From Drechslerella dactyloides (lineage: Eukaryota > Ascomycota > Orbiliomycetes > Orbiliales > Orbiliaceae), in assembly GCA_020064725.1 (NCBI GenBank), contig JAGTWJ010000007.1, positions 2,294,001-2,358,000 on the forward strand: a stretch of DNA of 64,000 nt. The letters are read 5' to 3'. Below, piece by piece: positions 36,027-48,806 of the stretch. The stretch's first letter is position 1; each line of letters starts with the position of its first letter. The notes under the pieces are model-generated. The model had not been told where the DNA came from, did no database searches, and worked only from the letters and a program-made list of their open reading frames with translations. Made by a program: the position numbers and the translations under genes.

Positions 36027-37097
36027 ACGTATTCCACAAGCGAGCGAACACCCCAAGTGAGCGAACACCCCAACACCCCACCAAAACCTTTTTATTAATA
36101 TTCTAATTAATATCTCTTAAAAAATTATAAAAAAAATATCTTTCAACTAATATAAATTAAAATCAATTCATTATATTTTTTTACATTTTTTAAATATAAA
36201 AATAAATTAATAATAATTAATTTAAAATTTTTAAAAAACAGCATATAATCTTAAGTGTTTGCCAGTAAATATCTTTATTATATATAAATAAAAATCTTTA
36301 AAAATAAGAAATCTATTAAATAAATATATAATCTAGGCCTGTACAAAACCTCTATCTATTATATTAAAAATTAAGATTTATAGATTTTGCTAAAGTTAGC
36401 ACAACACACTGACTACACACTAGCTATTTTTTATTATAATTATATATAAAAATATAATAAAAAAAATCCTAAAATTTTTTTTTAAATTAAAGTAAATTAA
36501 TATTTTATTTTATAATTTTTTTTAAATTTTTTTAATAAAAATTCAATTTTTTATAAAATTTTATTATAAAAATTAAAAATATTGATATTAAATTATATAA
36601 TATATAAAAAAAATTAAAAAAATAAAATAAAAAAGTTTTAATATATTAAATTCAAATTTATTTTTTTAATTTTTTTAATTATATTTATGTATAATTATTT
36701 TAAAAAAATAGTTAGTGTGTTGTGCCAACTTTAGCAGAGTTTCTAGAACTTAATTTTTATTATTATAAATAGTAGCTTTAAACAGGCCTAGATTATATCA
36801 TTATTTATTAGATTTTTAATTTTTAAAGATTTTCGTTCGTAAATTATTTAGATATTTAGAGTCAAACAATAAAAAAATGTGTTGTTTTTAACAATATTTA
36901 AAATAATTATTATTAATTTAATATTAATATTAAAAAATAAAAAAAAATACTAATTAGATTATTTTAAACTATTATTTAAAGAAGTAATTTTTCTATAATT
37001 TTATAATAAATATTTATTAATATATTAATAAAAAGGTTTTTGGTGGGCTGGGGGGGTGTTCGCTCGCTTGGGATGTTCGCTCGCTTGTGGAATACGT
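36027..37097. mobile_element. Fold-back DNA element with long inverted arms (1.07 kb)
   Basis: TA flanks lie at 36025-36026 and 37098-37099. The TIR ACGTATTCCACAAGCGAGCG is followed by ACACC-type half-sites. Similarity between the two halves extends far inward: both contain ACCTTTTTATTAAT near the ends and AATCTAGGCCTGT further in. Nearly the whole element is two inverted arms of about 360 bp around a central 339-bp MITE. It carries no transposase and depends on a Fot-type source. Confidence 0.8.
36393..36731. mobile_element. Second MITE family, 339 bp, nested in the fold-back element
   Basis: TA flanks lie at 36391-36392 and 36732-36733. Its left end AAGTTAGCACAACACAC and right end GTGTTGTGCCAACTT are inverted repeats, with an extra GACTACACAC segment in the left arm. 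A relative lies at 53814-54157 in the same relation to fold-back sequence. The interior is A/T-only and non-coding. Confidence 0.72.
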
Positions 37098-37148
37098 TAT
37101 ATTAAAGAATGATTATTTAGAGAAATCTTTAATACCTTTAAATATATA

Positions 37149-39040
37149 ACGTATTCCACAAGCGAGCAGACCACACAAGCGAGCGGACCACCTCTCAACA
37201 CCAGTACGACCACTCCTCTTCTGTATTATATTATCTCCATAACCACTATTATAGCTGTTATTATGACTAAATTTTAAATTATTTTAGCTATTAAAGCTCT
37301 GGAAAAAGATTAAAAATTAAATATTTAAGCTACTGTTAAATTTTATAATATCCCTTATACTATTCTACTATATTAGTATAATGGCTGTATTTTAAAGACA
37401 GACAATATCTCTAAATTGTAAAACCTTATAAAATTAAAAAAGGATATTATTGTTTAATATATATTTGAATTATTTGTGTGGTCTTTTTATCTTAGGTTAA
37501 ATAGTATAGAAGATATGGTTAATTAGTTATTATTAATATGTGTTGATAATAGTACATAATATATTGGTAAAAATTAGATAATAAACTTTGTAAAATATTA
37601 CCTAGAGCTTTAAATATATCTATCTAAAAAGTATAATTATTAGTGAATTAAATATGAAAATCTGAATCTTATTCAAAAATGATTTTAGTTTTTATAAATA
37701 ATAAAAGTAAAATATAGTATTATAGATAGTAATATCTATAATTTTGATAAGATAGGCTTTGTAATAGATATAATTTCTACAATTATGGTTATTATAAAAG
37801 CTGAAATATATAATAAAATTAAACTGGTATAGTTTGGGAATTATAAATGGGTAATAGTTATTTAGGGAATAAGTGTAGAAGATTGGATAGTATTACTATT
37901 TATTATTTTAGTTAGTTAATATTATCTAGCTAGTTAGTATATAAAGACCAATTTACTAAATAATTAGGTTATTATATTCTTTGATAATAGTTGGATAATA
38001 AATGAGGTTACTGTAGAGTAGTTAAAGCATTTTAATTATTTTATAGTGTGGTATTATATTTTAAACTATTGATTATTAGTTTTAGATGGTTATAATAGTT
38101 ACTATTCAGTATTTTTTAAGTTTTACTGTTAAAAATATAAGATTATTATAGTCTGTATGCTGCTATATTCTTCATATTTTTTTCAACTGTTAGATGTTGG
38201 GTGCTTTGGGCTATTGAAGCAGGTATATAGTTGCTAGATAAAAGACTTGATGTATATATATATTAATTATATTAATAAGCTAGAGTTCTTTTCTGGGTTC
38301 TATAAGATATTTACTACTATAATAATACTTAAGAATATATATAGTAGTTTTGCTAGAGCTAGTATTGTACTTTATAATTTTAACAAAATTCTTTTAAAGC
38401 TAAATGTGTAACTACCAGTATCTATTTTAATGAATTTATATTCTAATATTACAAATATAGTAACCATCTAGACAATAAAAATTTTAATAAATCTTTTAAA
38501 AGTTGGTCTATAATTAGAATTTATTAAAAACTAAATTATCTAGTATTAGAATAACTCTTTAATATTATTACTAGCTGCTATAGACTAATTCACTAAAAAG
38601 ATATAAATAATAATATACTAGTTAACATTTATACAAATAAAAAATATAACACTATACTCTATTAATAAGATATTAAGTAAACATTAACAGACAAAAAAAC
38701 AGTATATACAGTATAAAAGCATACTTATTATATATTAAACTAATAAAATCCTAGATAATAATATTATAAATAAACAAAATAAACAAATAAAATATCTAAA
38801 TTATCAAAACAGCCCTTAGCTAGAGATTATCTCTAAAAAGATAATTCACTACAATAGTTATAGTAAGCCTAAACATAACATTCAAACATACCAGCAGACA
38901 TCTTAAGCATATAATTAAATAAATTAGCATATATATAGCCCAGTATAATAGCAGTATAGCTGTGAAGCCAGTATTTTTACTGGGGTGGGGTGTTGAGGTG
39001 GTCCGCTCGCTTGTGTGGTCCGCTCGCTTGTGGAATACGT
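37149..39040 (+). mobile_element. Fot1/pogo-type DNA transposon, plus strand (1.89 kb)
   Basis: TA flanks lie at 37147-37148 and 39041-39042, and the TIR matches the 11826 element. The transposase on the plus strand contains recognisable but broken motifs, for example LDVGCF near 38196 and YINKLEFFSGFYK at about 38270. It is inserted in the pol of the chromovirus about 50 bp from the fold-back element. Confidence 0.92.
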
Positions 39041-42000
39041 TATACTATATTAGATATTTTGTAATATAGAATGATTACTATGTATACTATTATAATAATT
39101 CTAAATTAAAGGAATAAAAAAATTAATCTAAATAAAATAAACTTAAAAAGATATATTGGATAGAATTAAAGATCTAATATAAGAATACAAGAAAAATTAA
39201 AAAATATATAAGGGAATGAACAACTTTAGTTAGTAAAGTGATTTTAGCAAAATAGAATATACTATAGATAGTAAATTAGAAAAATTACCCTATATACTAT
39301 ATGTAATATGTATTAGAATCTTCAACATATATAAAGAATAAAAACAATACTCTAATGTCTGCTTTTACTAGAAATATAAAGGAAGAACACCAGAACTTAA
39401 AAATAGATATTTCTACAAAAATTATATATATTATTTTAAAGAATATAGGAAAAAATAACAACATTACTGTATATACTTAATAGAGAAAGGAAAAATCTAT
39501 TATCTAAAATGCCTTTATAGTTTTAATATTTTAAAAACTTATAAAAAATATACTTAATAATATAAATCAAAAAACTAAAAATGCTTTGGAATTAATAGGA
39601 GTATACTAAAGTAAGAAACCTAAGTCTCTACAGAAAACTTATTTTTATCTTATTTATTTTTAGAAACCCTATAAAAACCTTAATTAATAATAAAGTAGAA
39701 GAGAACTACATCTTTATTATAATAGTATAAAAATATTAATTCAAAATATAATAAAAATCTAATATTTACTAAGTTACCATCTTTTTATACTAAACTTTAG
39801 GAAAGATTACTCAGAAGACAACCTTTAAACTATTTATTAATAGATATCTAGAAGAATACACTATTAATGTCCTAGATTTTCTAGAAAACACCTTATTAGT
39901 TTTTGGATTCCTATAACTAGTAAAACATAATCTTAGTATTAACTAGAGAAAAGGAAAAATCATTTTTAATAATTGTAATTATTAAAGAATTGTTAGAATA
40001 TAACTAACTAATAGAAATATCTTAAAAGAAACCTACTTAAAACTTATAATATATTTATCTGAGAAAGAAATCAAAAATAGATATAAATATAAACCAAATA
40101 TTTTGTGATGAGTATAGATTTAAACCAAAGAACTATATACTATATTTAAAAAAATAGATATTTCTATATAGATATTTAAGAAAAAAAGAAATGTCTTCTA
40201 ATCTATATTAGAAAAATAAATCTTACCAGAAATCAACTTATTTAAATATTTAATATTATTATAAGAAGAAACATAACCTTGATTGATATTAATATATAGA
40301 TGTACTAATTAAGAGATAGTAATACTCTGTAAATATATTAAAGAAAATCTTAAAATAAAATATATATAACCTTCTAATTTATTAATAGGATATTCTATCC
40401 TGTTTGTAAAAAAAAAGACTCAGATAAATTATAAATATATATTGACTACTAAATCTTTAATATAATAATTATTAAGGACAGAAAACCTCTACCCTTTATT
40501 AGTAAATCCTTTGATAAGATATCAGATACTATAATTTATATAAAACTTAATCTTACTAATATATATTATAATATCAGGATTAATTCTGGAGAAGAATAGA
40601 AAACTATTTTTAAAACTAAATATAAATTATTTAAATACTTAGTTATGTTTTTTAAATTAACTAATATATTTGTGACCTTTTAAATATTTATAAATCATGT
40701 TCTATAAGAATATATTAACAATATATATATAATATATCTAGATAATATTCTTATTTATAGTATAAACTCCAATAAACACCAAAAATATGTTAATTAAATC
40801 CTTAAAATCTTAAATTAATATAAGCTTAAAATTAAATTAGAAAAATCTGAATTTAAAGTTATTAAAGTTAAATTTTTAGAAGCTATTATAACTCTACATA
40901 ATATATAAATAGACCCAAAGAAAGTATAAGCTATACAAGACTAACTAATACCAAAGATATTTAAAGAAATACAAGCCTTTTTAAAATTATACAATTACTA
41001 CTAATAATTCATTTAAGAATACAGCTACCTAGCTTTTACTCTCTTAAAACTAATAAAAAAAAATATATAATTTAAAATAACTAAGAAAAAAATCAAGGCT
41101 TTCTAAACCTTAAAAGAAACCTTCACCTTAGTACTAATTCTTAAACTATATAATCCTAAATTACTAGTACAAATAGAAACTGATATTTCTATAACAGCCT
41201 TAAAAGCCTACTTATTATAAAAACAACCTAATTAGAAATAATACCCAATTACCTACTTATTATATAAATTTAACACTATAGAAATTAAATATCTAATATA
41301 TAATAAAGAATTTATAGCTATCTTATATACTTATAAAAAATAAAAAGTCTATCTATAAACCACAAAACTATTTAAAATATTTTCTAACTATAAAAATTTT
41401 ATCTACTTTTTAATAACAAAAAAACTTAATAAATACCAAATTTAATAATAGGAAATACTTAATAAATATAATATAAAAATCACCTACTTCAAAAGAAAAG
41501 AAAATATTAGAATTAATATTATCAATCAACAATCTAATCTAATAAAAAATGTCCCTATAAACAAAAAAGTAATCTTAAAATAATAAAAAAACATCATTAC
41601 TATCAATAAAAAACTCAATTTTACTATTTATAAGGTAAAACCTAAAATAGCTATAAAACTAAAGAAAAACTACTAAAAAAATATAATAATAAAAAAAATA
41701 CTTCAAAACCCTAAAAAAATCACTATACCTTTTATCTTAGAAAATAAATATATCCTTTTTAAAAACCTCTTCTATATTCTAAATAAAAAACTATAACTTA
41801 AAATCTTATAACTATATTATAATATACCTATACATAATTATTTAGAAATTAAGAGAATACAAGAACTTATTATATAATAATACTTTTAGCCTAAAATAAG
41901 ATAACAAATCAAAAACTATATTAGAACATATAACCTATACCTAAGAAATAAATTAGTAAAATATATATCTTATAGATATCTACAACTTAATAAAGTACCA

Positions 42001-43180
42001 ACTAAACTATTCTAAATCATAACCTATGATTTCATATAAGGATTACTATATTTAAGAGACCCCTTAATAAACCAAATTTATAATAAAATCTTAATTATTA
42101 CTTGTAGACTTACTAAAATTATTATCCTAGAATTTTGAAACAATTTCTAAGGAATAGAACAACTCTTGATAGTCTATAATAAATAAATATTTAGCCAATA
42201 TAAACTATAAGAAAAATATATCTATAATAAAAACCCCTTTTTTAATAGCAATTACTAGAAGTATATTATAAATATTATAGATACTAAATTTAATATAACA
42301 ACCAAAGGAAAAGCTTAAACTAATAAAACCTTTAAATAAAGAATCCAAATAATTAAAATATATCTTAGATTATTTTTTAACTATATATAGAATAACTAAA
42401 TAAAACTACTACCTATAGTAGAACTCACTTATAACTTATCTAAATACTTAGTTATAAATTATATATCTTATAAAACACTATAAAACTAAAATCTATAAAC
42501 TATATAACTAGCCTTATTTATAAAAGAAGATATACCTAATATCAAAAACCATTTTAAGATTATAAATAGATTATATAAATATCTAAAAAATAACCTGGAT
42601 TTTATAGTAGAAATCATATTTTATTATTATAATAAAAAAAGGATAAAAGTATTTTTTCTAAAGGAAGGAGATAAAGCATATTTATTTATAAAAAACATTA
42701 AAACAAAAAGATTTAACCAAAAACTTAATTTCCAGAAACTTAGACCCTATATTATAACCAAAAAACTAAATAAATACTTATTTAAACTCTATATTCCTAG
42801 AAACTTAAAAATCTATAAAATATTTTATATTACTCTACTTAAGCCCATGCCAGATAAACTCAGAAAAAAAGCAGATAATCCAGAAATTAAAAAAGATAAT
42901 TACAATAAATATAAAGTTAAAAAAATCCTAGATTACAAAAAGAATCTAGATATATTAACCAACAAATTTCTAATCAAATAAAAGAATTATCTACCCAAAA
43001 AAGACTTATAACAACCAAAAAACAATATCTTATTAAAACTTATTAGATAATATCTTAATAAATCTAATATTTACTAAGCAAGGTAAAACTTATTATTATA
43101 ATAATTCTGAGAAAGACCTAAGAAGAACATCAAAATATAAAAAATTAATTATAATAATTATACTAAAAAAAATCTATCCT

Positions 43181-43661
43181 AATAACAATATAAAACTTGT
43201 TTATTATGATATAAAAAATCATATATATTATAAGTTATACAAAAAAAAACCTTATAAATAATACTAGAAATTATTATAAAACCTAATATATTTTAGAATT
43301 AATAAAGCTGGACCTTAACAAAATATTACCAAAAACTACCTTAGAAGATATAAAATTTAATTACTCCATATTATTAAAAAATTTATTTATTAAAACTTAG
43401 ATTTTATCCCTTGGACTAATATCTTTTTTATTAAAAAAATAACTTTTCTTAATATTTTTTATATTTAATAATTTAAGTTTATAGACCATATTCTCATTAT
43501 ATTTCAAAATAATTAACTCCATCTTCTTCTTACAATATAATATCTTAGATTAAAAATAGGTTGATTTAGCCAAAGATTTAGTAAGATGCTAATGAACCTT
43601 AGATAGTTTAACAGCTTTCTAATAATAAAGCTTAGAAATATAATATATTAAGAAAATAAAC
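43181..43661. other. AT-rich sequence of unknown origin
   Basis: Homology to the chromovirus stops at about 43180. The following 0.48 kb does not match the 3' regions at 16.3-17.5 or 50.1-51.3 kb, and no coding signal was seen. Confidence 0.45.
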
Positions 43662-43663
43662 TA

Positions 43664-43912
43664 ACGTCAACAATAAGCGACTGGACCAGACAAGCGACCG
43701 GACCACCCCCCTTGTATATTTCTTTAATTTAATATAAAAAAAATTTAAAAAAATATTTTTAGATTTGTAATAGTTTATATAAACAAGATTAATTTTATTC
43801 TAATTTTAAATTAATTATTGATTAAGTTATCAATAAAAAATGTTTTGGTAGGGTGTTGGTTTATATGGGGTGGTCCGCTCGCTTGTGTGGTCCGCTCGCT
43901 TGTGGAATACGT
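43664..43912 (-). mobile_element. 249-bp MITE, copy 5
   Basis: TA flanks lie at 43662-43663 and 43913-43914, with one base difference from the other copies by eye (AAAAAGTG to AAAAAATG). The left flank is unknown sequence and the right flank is mid-LTR sequence, so the MITE sits exactly at a change of context. Confidence 0.92.
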
Positions 43913-43914
43913 TA

Positions 43915-44349
43915 TAATGTTTTGATATATAAAATAATAAAGATATATTAATATATTATCTAGGTGGTTTATAACTCATAGCTCTACTAAGAGTTAATCT
44001 ATAATCTATGATCCATAGCCTATTATATAGTCTTAATTTATCATAATAGCTGCTACTCCAGAAAAAAGATAATAAAGATAATATTCTTTTTATAACAATA
44101 TTTCTCTATATAGTCCAGGATTCTATATAATCTTATTATCTGTGTAGTCCTATTATCTATATAGTGGAACATACTATGTAAATTAACAGTCTATATAGAG
44201 CAAGTCTACATAATTATATATCCTATATAGGAGTTTATTCTATATGATATATAGATATGCTATTATTTTGTGTATTATGTGGACTGGGTGTCTGTATAGG
44301 AATCCAGTCTGTACAGGATATTCGGGTGTTGCGCTGTTATCCCATAACA
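43915..44349 (-). repeat. Truncated chromovirus LTR, minus strand
   Basis: This is the right-hand part of the LTR, ending GTTGCGCTGTTATCCCATAACA at 44349. The first 250 bp or so, present in the LTR at 2677, are missing. The left boundary coincides with the MITE. Confidence 0.78.
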
Positions 44350-46666
44350 AAAATATTTATTAACTATATTAAAAAATTATTTATTAATATATAATCTAAG
44401 AATATAGATAATCTTTTATTAATTAATAAAAAATATACTAATTATAAGTTAAAAATAACAAAAACCTACTATAATACAACTCTAAAAATAAAAAATAATT
44501 TTTATATATAAAATAAATATATTGGTTTTATTAATAAAATAATATTAATATATAATTATATAAATATCTTGATTTTTATAATAACTATTATAATAAATAA
44601 ATATATTAATATTACTACTTTTTATATCTAGATTATATTAAAGAAAAACTATTATAAGAAACTTTTAATATTTTTAAATATATTTATTATATTAGATATT
44701 TTAGGATATAAATTAAATATTATAAATATATCTATAATAATACTAAATAAAAAGAATAAAAAAAATCCTAGAAATATAATAAACTAATAAATATATTATA
44801 GTTTAAATCAAAAAATTTATATAAATATATTAAAATTATAAAAAAATATATAAAAAACTAGTAAATAAAGATAATAATTTTAAAAATATAGAATATATTA
44901 TTGATAATAAATCTAATAAATTATTATATATATTTTATATTATTTGTACTTTAATCTTTAAAATATTTAAAGAATAGGAATAGTATTTAAAAAATTATTT
45001 TAATTAAAAATATTATAACAAGAATCTAGAAACTAAAATAAGATATTTTTATAAAAATTATATATAATATTTTTAAATTTATAAAAAAGATAATACCACA
45101 ACTATTTATATTTAGTAAGAAAAAAATAAATTTATTATTTAAATTATTTTTATAATTTTAATAAATTTAAGATTTATAAATAATATATTAAATAATATTA
45201 TAAATAAAAAAACAAATATTATTTTTATTAAAAATACTTTAAAAATAACTTTACTAATTAATAAAAAGAAAATAAATATATAAAATAATGTTTTATAAAA
45301 ATATAATAAAAGATAGTTGATAACCTAAATTATAAATCAAAAAATTAAATATACTTTAAAATTAATAAAAATATACAAAAATAAGAAATCTAAATTTCTA
45401 TAAAAAATTTATTTTTATTTTATTTATATTTAGAAAATTTATAAAAACCTTAATTAATAATAGAGTTGAAGAAAATTATATCTTTACTATAATAATATAA
45501 AAATACTAATTTAAAATATAATAAAAATTTAATATTTACTAAGTAACCATTTTTTTATATTAAATTTTAAAATAAATTATCTAAAAAACTATACTTTAAT
45601 TATTTATTAATAAATATTTAGAAGAATATATTATTAATATTTTAGATTTTTTAGAAGATATTTTATTAGTTTTAGAATTCTTATAATTAATAAAATATAA
45701 TTTTAGTATTAATTAGAAAAAAAAAGAAATTACTTTTAATAATTGTAATTATTAAAAAATTATTAAAAAACAACCAAATAATAGGAATATTTATAAAAAA
45801 ATATATTTATAATTAACTATATACTTATTTAATAAAAAAATTTAAAATAAATACAAATACAAACCAAATATTTTATAAAAAATATAAATTTAAATCAAAA
45901 ATCTATATATAATCTTAAAAATAATAAATATTTTTAAATAAATATTTAAAAAAATAAAAAATATTTTTTAACTAATATTAGAAAAATAAACCCTATTTAA
46001 AATTAATTTATTTAAATATTTAATATTTTTATAAGAAGGAATGTAATCTAGATTTATATTTATTTATAAATATATTAATTAAAAAGTAGTAATATTCTAT
46101 AAATATATTAAAAAAAATTTTAAAATTAGATATAAAGAACTTTTTAATTTACTAATAAAATATTTTATCTTGTTTATAAAAAAAAAAAAACTTTAAAAAA
46201 TTATAAATTTATATTAATTCTTAAATTTTTAATATAATAATTATTAAAAATAAAAGATTTTTATCTTTTATTAATAAATTTTTTAATAAACCATTAGATG
46301 TTAATATTTATATAAAACTTAATTTTACTAATATATATTATAATATTAAAATTAATTTTAAAGAAAAATAGAAAACTATTTTTAAAACTAAATATAAATT
46401 ATTTAAATATTTAGTTATATTTTTTAGATTAATTAATATATTTATAATTTTTTAAATATTTATAAATTATGTTTTATAAAAGTATATTAATAATATATAT
46501 ATAATATATTTAGATAATATCTTTATTTATAGTAAAAAATTTTTAGAATATTAAAAATATATTAACTAGATTTTTGAAATTTTGAATTAATATAAACTTA
46601 AGATTAAGTTAAAAAAATCTAAATTTAAAGTAACTGAAGTTAAATTTCTAAAAATTATTATTATTG

Positions 46667-47295
46667 TGTTATGGGATAACAGCGCAGCACCCAAATGTCC
46701 TACACAGACCAGATTCCCATACAGACGCTCAGTCCACATAGTACGTGAAGTAATGGTGTATCTATGTACCATATAGAATGGACTCCTATATAAGATACAC
46801 AACTATGTAGACTTGCTCTACATAGACCATCAACCTACATAATATATCCCACCATATAGGTGGCGAGATTATATAGACAACATGGCTATATGGAATCTTG
46901 GACTATGCAGAAGGACACCACCACATAAGAATATTACCATCATAATATTTCTCCCTGAGCAGGAGCCACCGCGATGACTCATGGTCACGTGAGCCACTTG
47001 GGCAACACATCAACACATCTCTACTAGTCCATGTATCAAAACATCATGTATATAATCAGTATGCTTCACCTTGGGACTGATGGCTCCTCTATTGAGAACC
47101 ATCGGTCAACGCCTAAACCATAGTATCTCAATAACCAACCTATTTACTATTATTATTATATACTCTATTCCAATAGTTACTATTATACTCAATATATACT
47201 TATCTTCTACTATTAAGAACCCGTACAGTAGTAACTAAGAGTTAGGGACTTCAAAGCAAAGTGCATTCGACCCGGTTCTGGGCCGAAGTGTAACA
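46667..47295 (+). repeat. Solo LTR with TATTG target duplication
   Basis: The LTR is 629 bp, begins TGTTATGGGATAACAGCGCA and ends GCCGAAGTGTAACA. The five bases on each side are TATTG (46662-46666 and 47296-47300). Removing it restores the uninterrupted pol sequence seen in the sister copies. It keeps far more G and C than the surrounding pol, so it is a younger insertion reduced by LTR-LTR recombination. Confidence 0.93.
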
Positions 47296-48287
47296 TATTG
47301 TTTATAATATAAAAATAGATTTAAAGAAAATATAAGTTATATAGGACTGGTTAATATTAAAAATATTTAAAAAAATATAAATTTTTTTAAAATTATATAA
47401 TTATTATTGATGATTTATTTAAGAATATAGCTATCTAACAATTATTTTTTTAAAATTAATAAAGAAAGATATTTATTTTAAAATAATAGAAAAAAAGATT
47501 AAAGTTTTTTAAATATTAAAAAAAAATATTTATCTTAATATTTATCTTTAAATTTTATAATCTAAAATTATTAGTATAAATAGAAGCTGATACTTTTATA
47601 ATAGTTTTAAAAATTTATTTATTATAAAAATAATTTAACTAGAAATAATATCTAATTATTTATTTATTATATAAATTTAATATTATAGAAATAAGATATT
47701 TTATATATAATAAGAAATTTATAGTTATTTTATATATTTATAAAAAATAAAAAATTTACTTATAAATTATAGAATTATTTAAGGTATTTTTAAATTATAA
47801 GAACTTTATATATTTTTTAATAATAAAAAAACTTAGTAGATATTAAATTTAATAATAAAAAATATTTAATAAATATAATATAAAAATTATGTATTTTAAA
47901 AAAAAAGAAAATATTAGAATTAATATTATTAATTAATAATTAAATTTAATAAAAGATATTTTTATAAATAAAAAAGTAATTTTAGAATAATAAAAAAATA
48001 TTATTATTATTAATAAAAAATTTAATATTATTATTTATAAAATTAAGTTAGAAATAACTATTAAATTTAAAGAAAGCTATCAAAAAAATATAATAATAAA
48101 AAAAAATATTATAGAATTTTAAAGAAATAATTATTGTTTTTTTTTATAAAAAATAAGTATATTTTTTTAAAAAATCTTTTCTATATTCTAAATAAGAAAA
48201 TATAATTTAAAATCTTATAACTATATTATAATATATTTATATATAAATATCTAGGAATTGAAAAAATATAAGAATTTATTATATAAT

Positions 48288-48806
48288 TGTTACGTAGTGC
48301 AACAGCATAACACCTATGTTACAGACAGCAAAAGTATTGCATATGAAATCTTGGTGATTTCATTACCATTACCCTATATATAGCTATTATATATATAATA
48401 CTATCTTCTCTTTCAAAAAAACTAACTTTGAGGGTTTACAACCCCCTTCTTCATTCCAGGAGAAATAGTAAAATATAAGGTATTACACACCAAACAACCA
48501 TGCCAGTGAGAATGTGGTAGCAGACAGTTTCACCAGAGAGGTTTTACAAACAACAGCCTCCAAGCAGACACATATATAGACAACACACACAGCTGACACC
48601 AGCCTACACCTACACCAAATAATAGGCATCCACTGCATCACAAAGTATGTACAGCAGGAATCAAATGCATGTCCTCCAGGTAAGATTTCATAGTGTTACG
48701 TAGCACAACAGCATAACGCCTACATCACAAACAGCAAAAGTATTGCATATGAAATCTCGGTGATTTCATTGCCATTGCCCTATATATAGCTGTTATATAT
48801 ATAACA
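48288..48806. mobile_element. TRIM-like element: 113-bp direct terminal repeats
   Basis: Direct repeats at 48288-48400 and 48694-48806 start TGTTACGTAG and end TATATAACA (the left copy ends in ATAATA). The 5-bp target duplication ATAAT is perfect (48283-48287 and 48807-48811). The internal 293 bp has no open frame and balanced composition. The two repeats differ only by transitions (about a dozen by eye), a RIP-like pattern. The size, terminal TG/CA and 5-bp duplication fit a terminal-repeat retrotransposon in miniature. I see no clear primer-binding site or polypurine tract. Confidence 0.8.

Larger units (their letters stand above)
35150..43060 (+). pseudogene. Chromovirus pol (RT, RNase H, integrase, chromodomain), RIP-mutated and interrupted
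   Basis: Excluding the nested elements, the plus-strand translation gives ordered domains. RT has ATFQIFINHVLQEYINN and YLDNILIYS at 40735-40761, the second catalytic Asp being Asn. RNase H starts with VQIETDIS at about 41.18 kb. Integrase has a zinc-finger-like HNYLEIKRIQELII at about 41.83 kb, with later Cys ligands changed to Tyr, then a core with TYDFI at about 42.02 kb. A GPY-like strand KLNKYLFKLYIP precedes a chromodomain at about 42905-43030 (YKVKKILDYKKN, then FLIK-stop-KNYLPKKDL). The RT-RNase H-integrase order and chromodomain place it in the chromoviruses. No reading frame survives. Confidence 0.85.
32832..43180 (+). mobile_element. Ty3/gypsy chromovirus, best preserved pol, plus strand
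   Basis: The order is 5' LTR (32832-33535), gag (to about 35.1 kb), protease region, then RT, RNase H, integrase and chromodomain. Three TA-flanked insertions lie inside or next to it: a fold-back element at 36027, a Fot-type element at 37149 and a MITE at 43664. It is colinear with the other copies to about 43180 and then diverges, so its 3' region and 3' LTR are missing. It inserted into the older copy at 28104-32831. Confidence 0.82.

Noticed and set aside
46587..46802. 71-codon minus-strand frame
   Set aside because: It crosses the border of the solo LTR and cannot be a single evolved gene.
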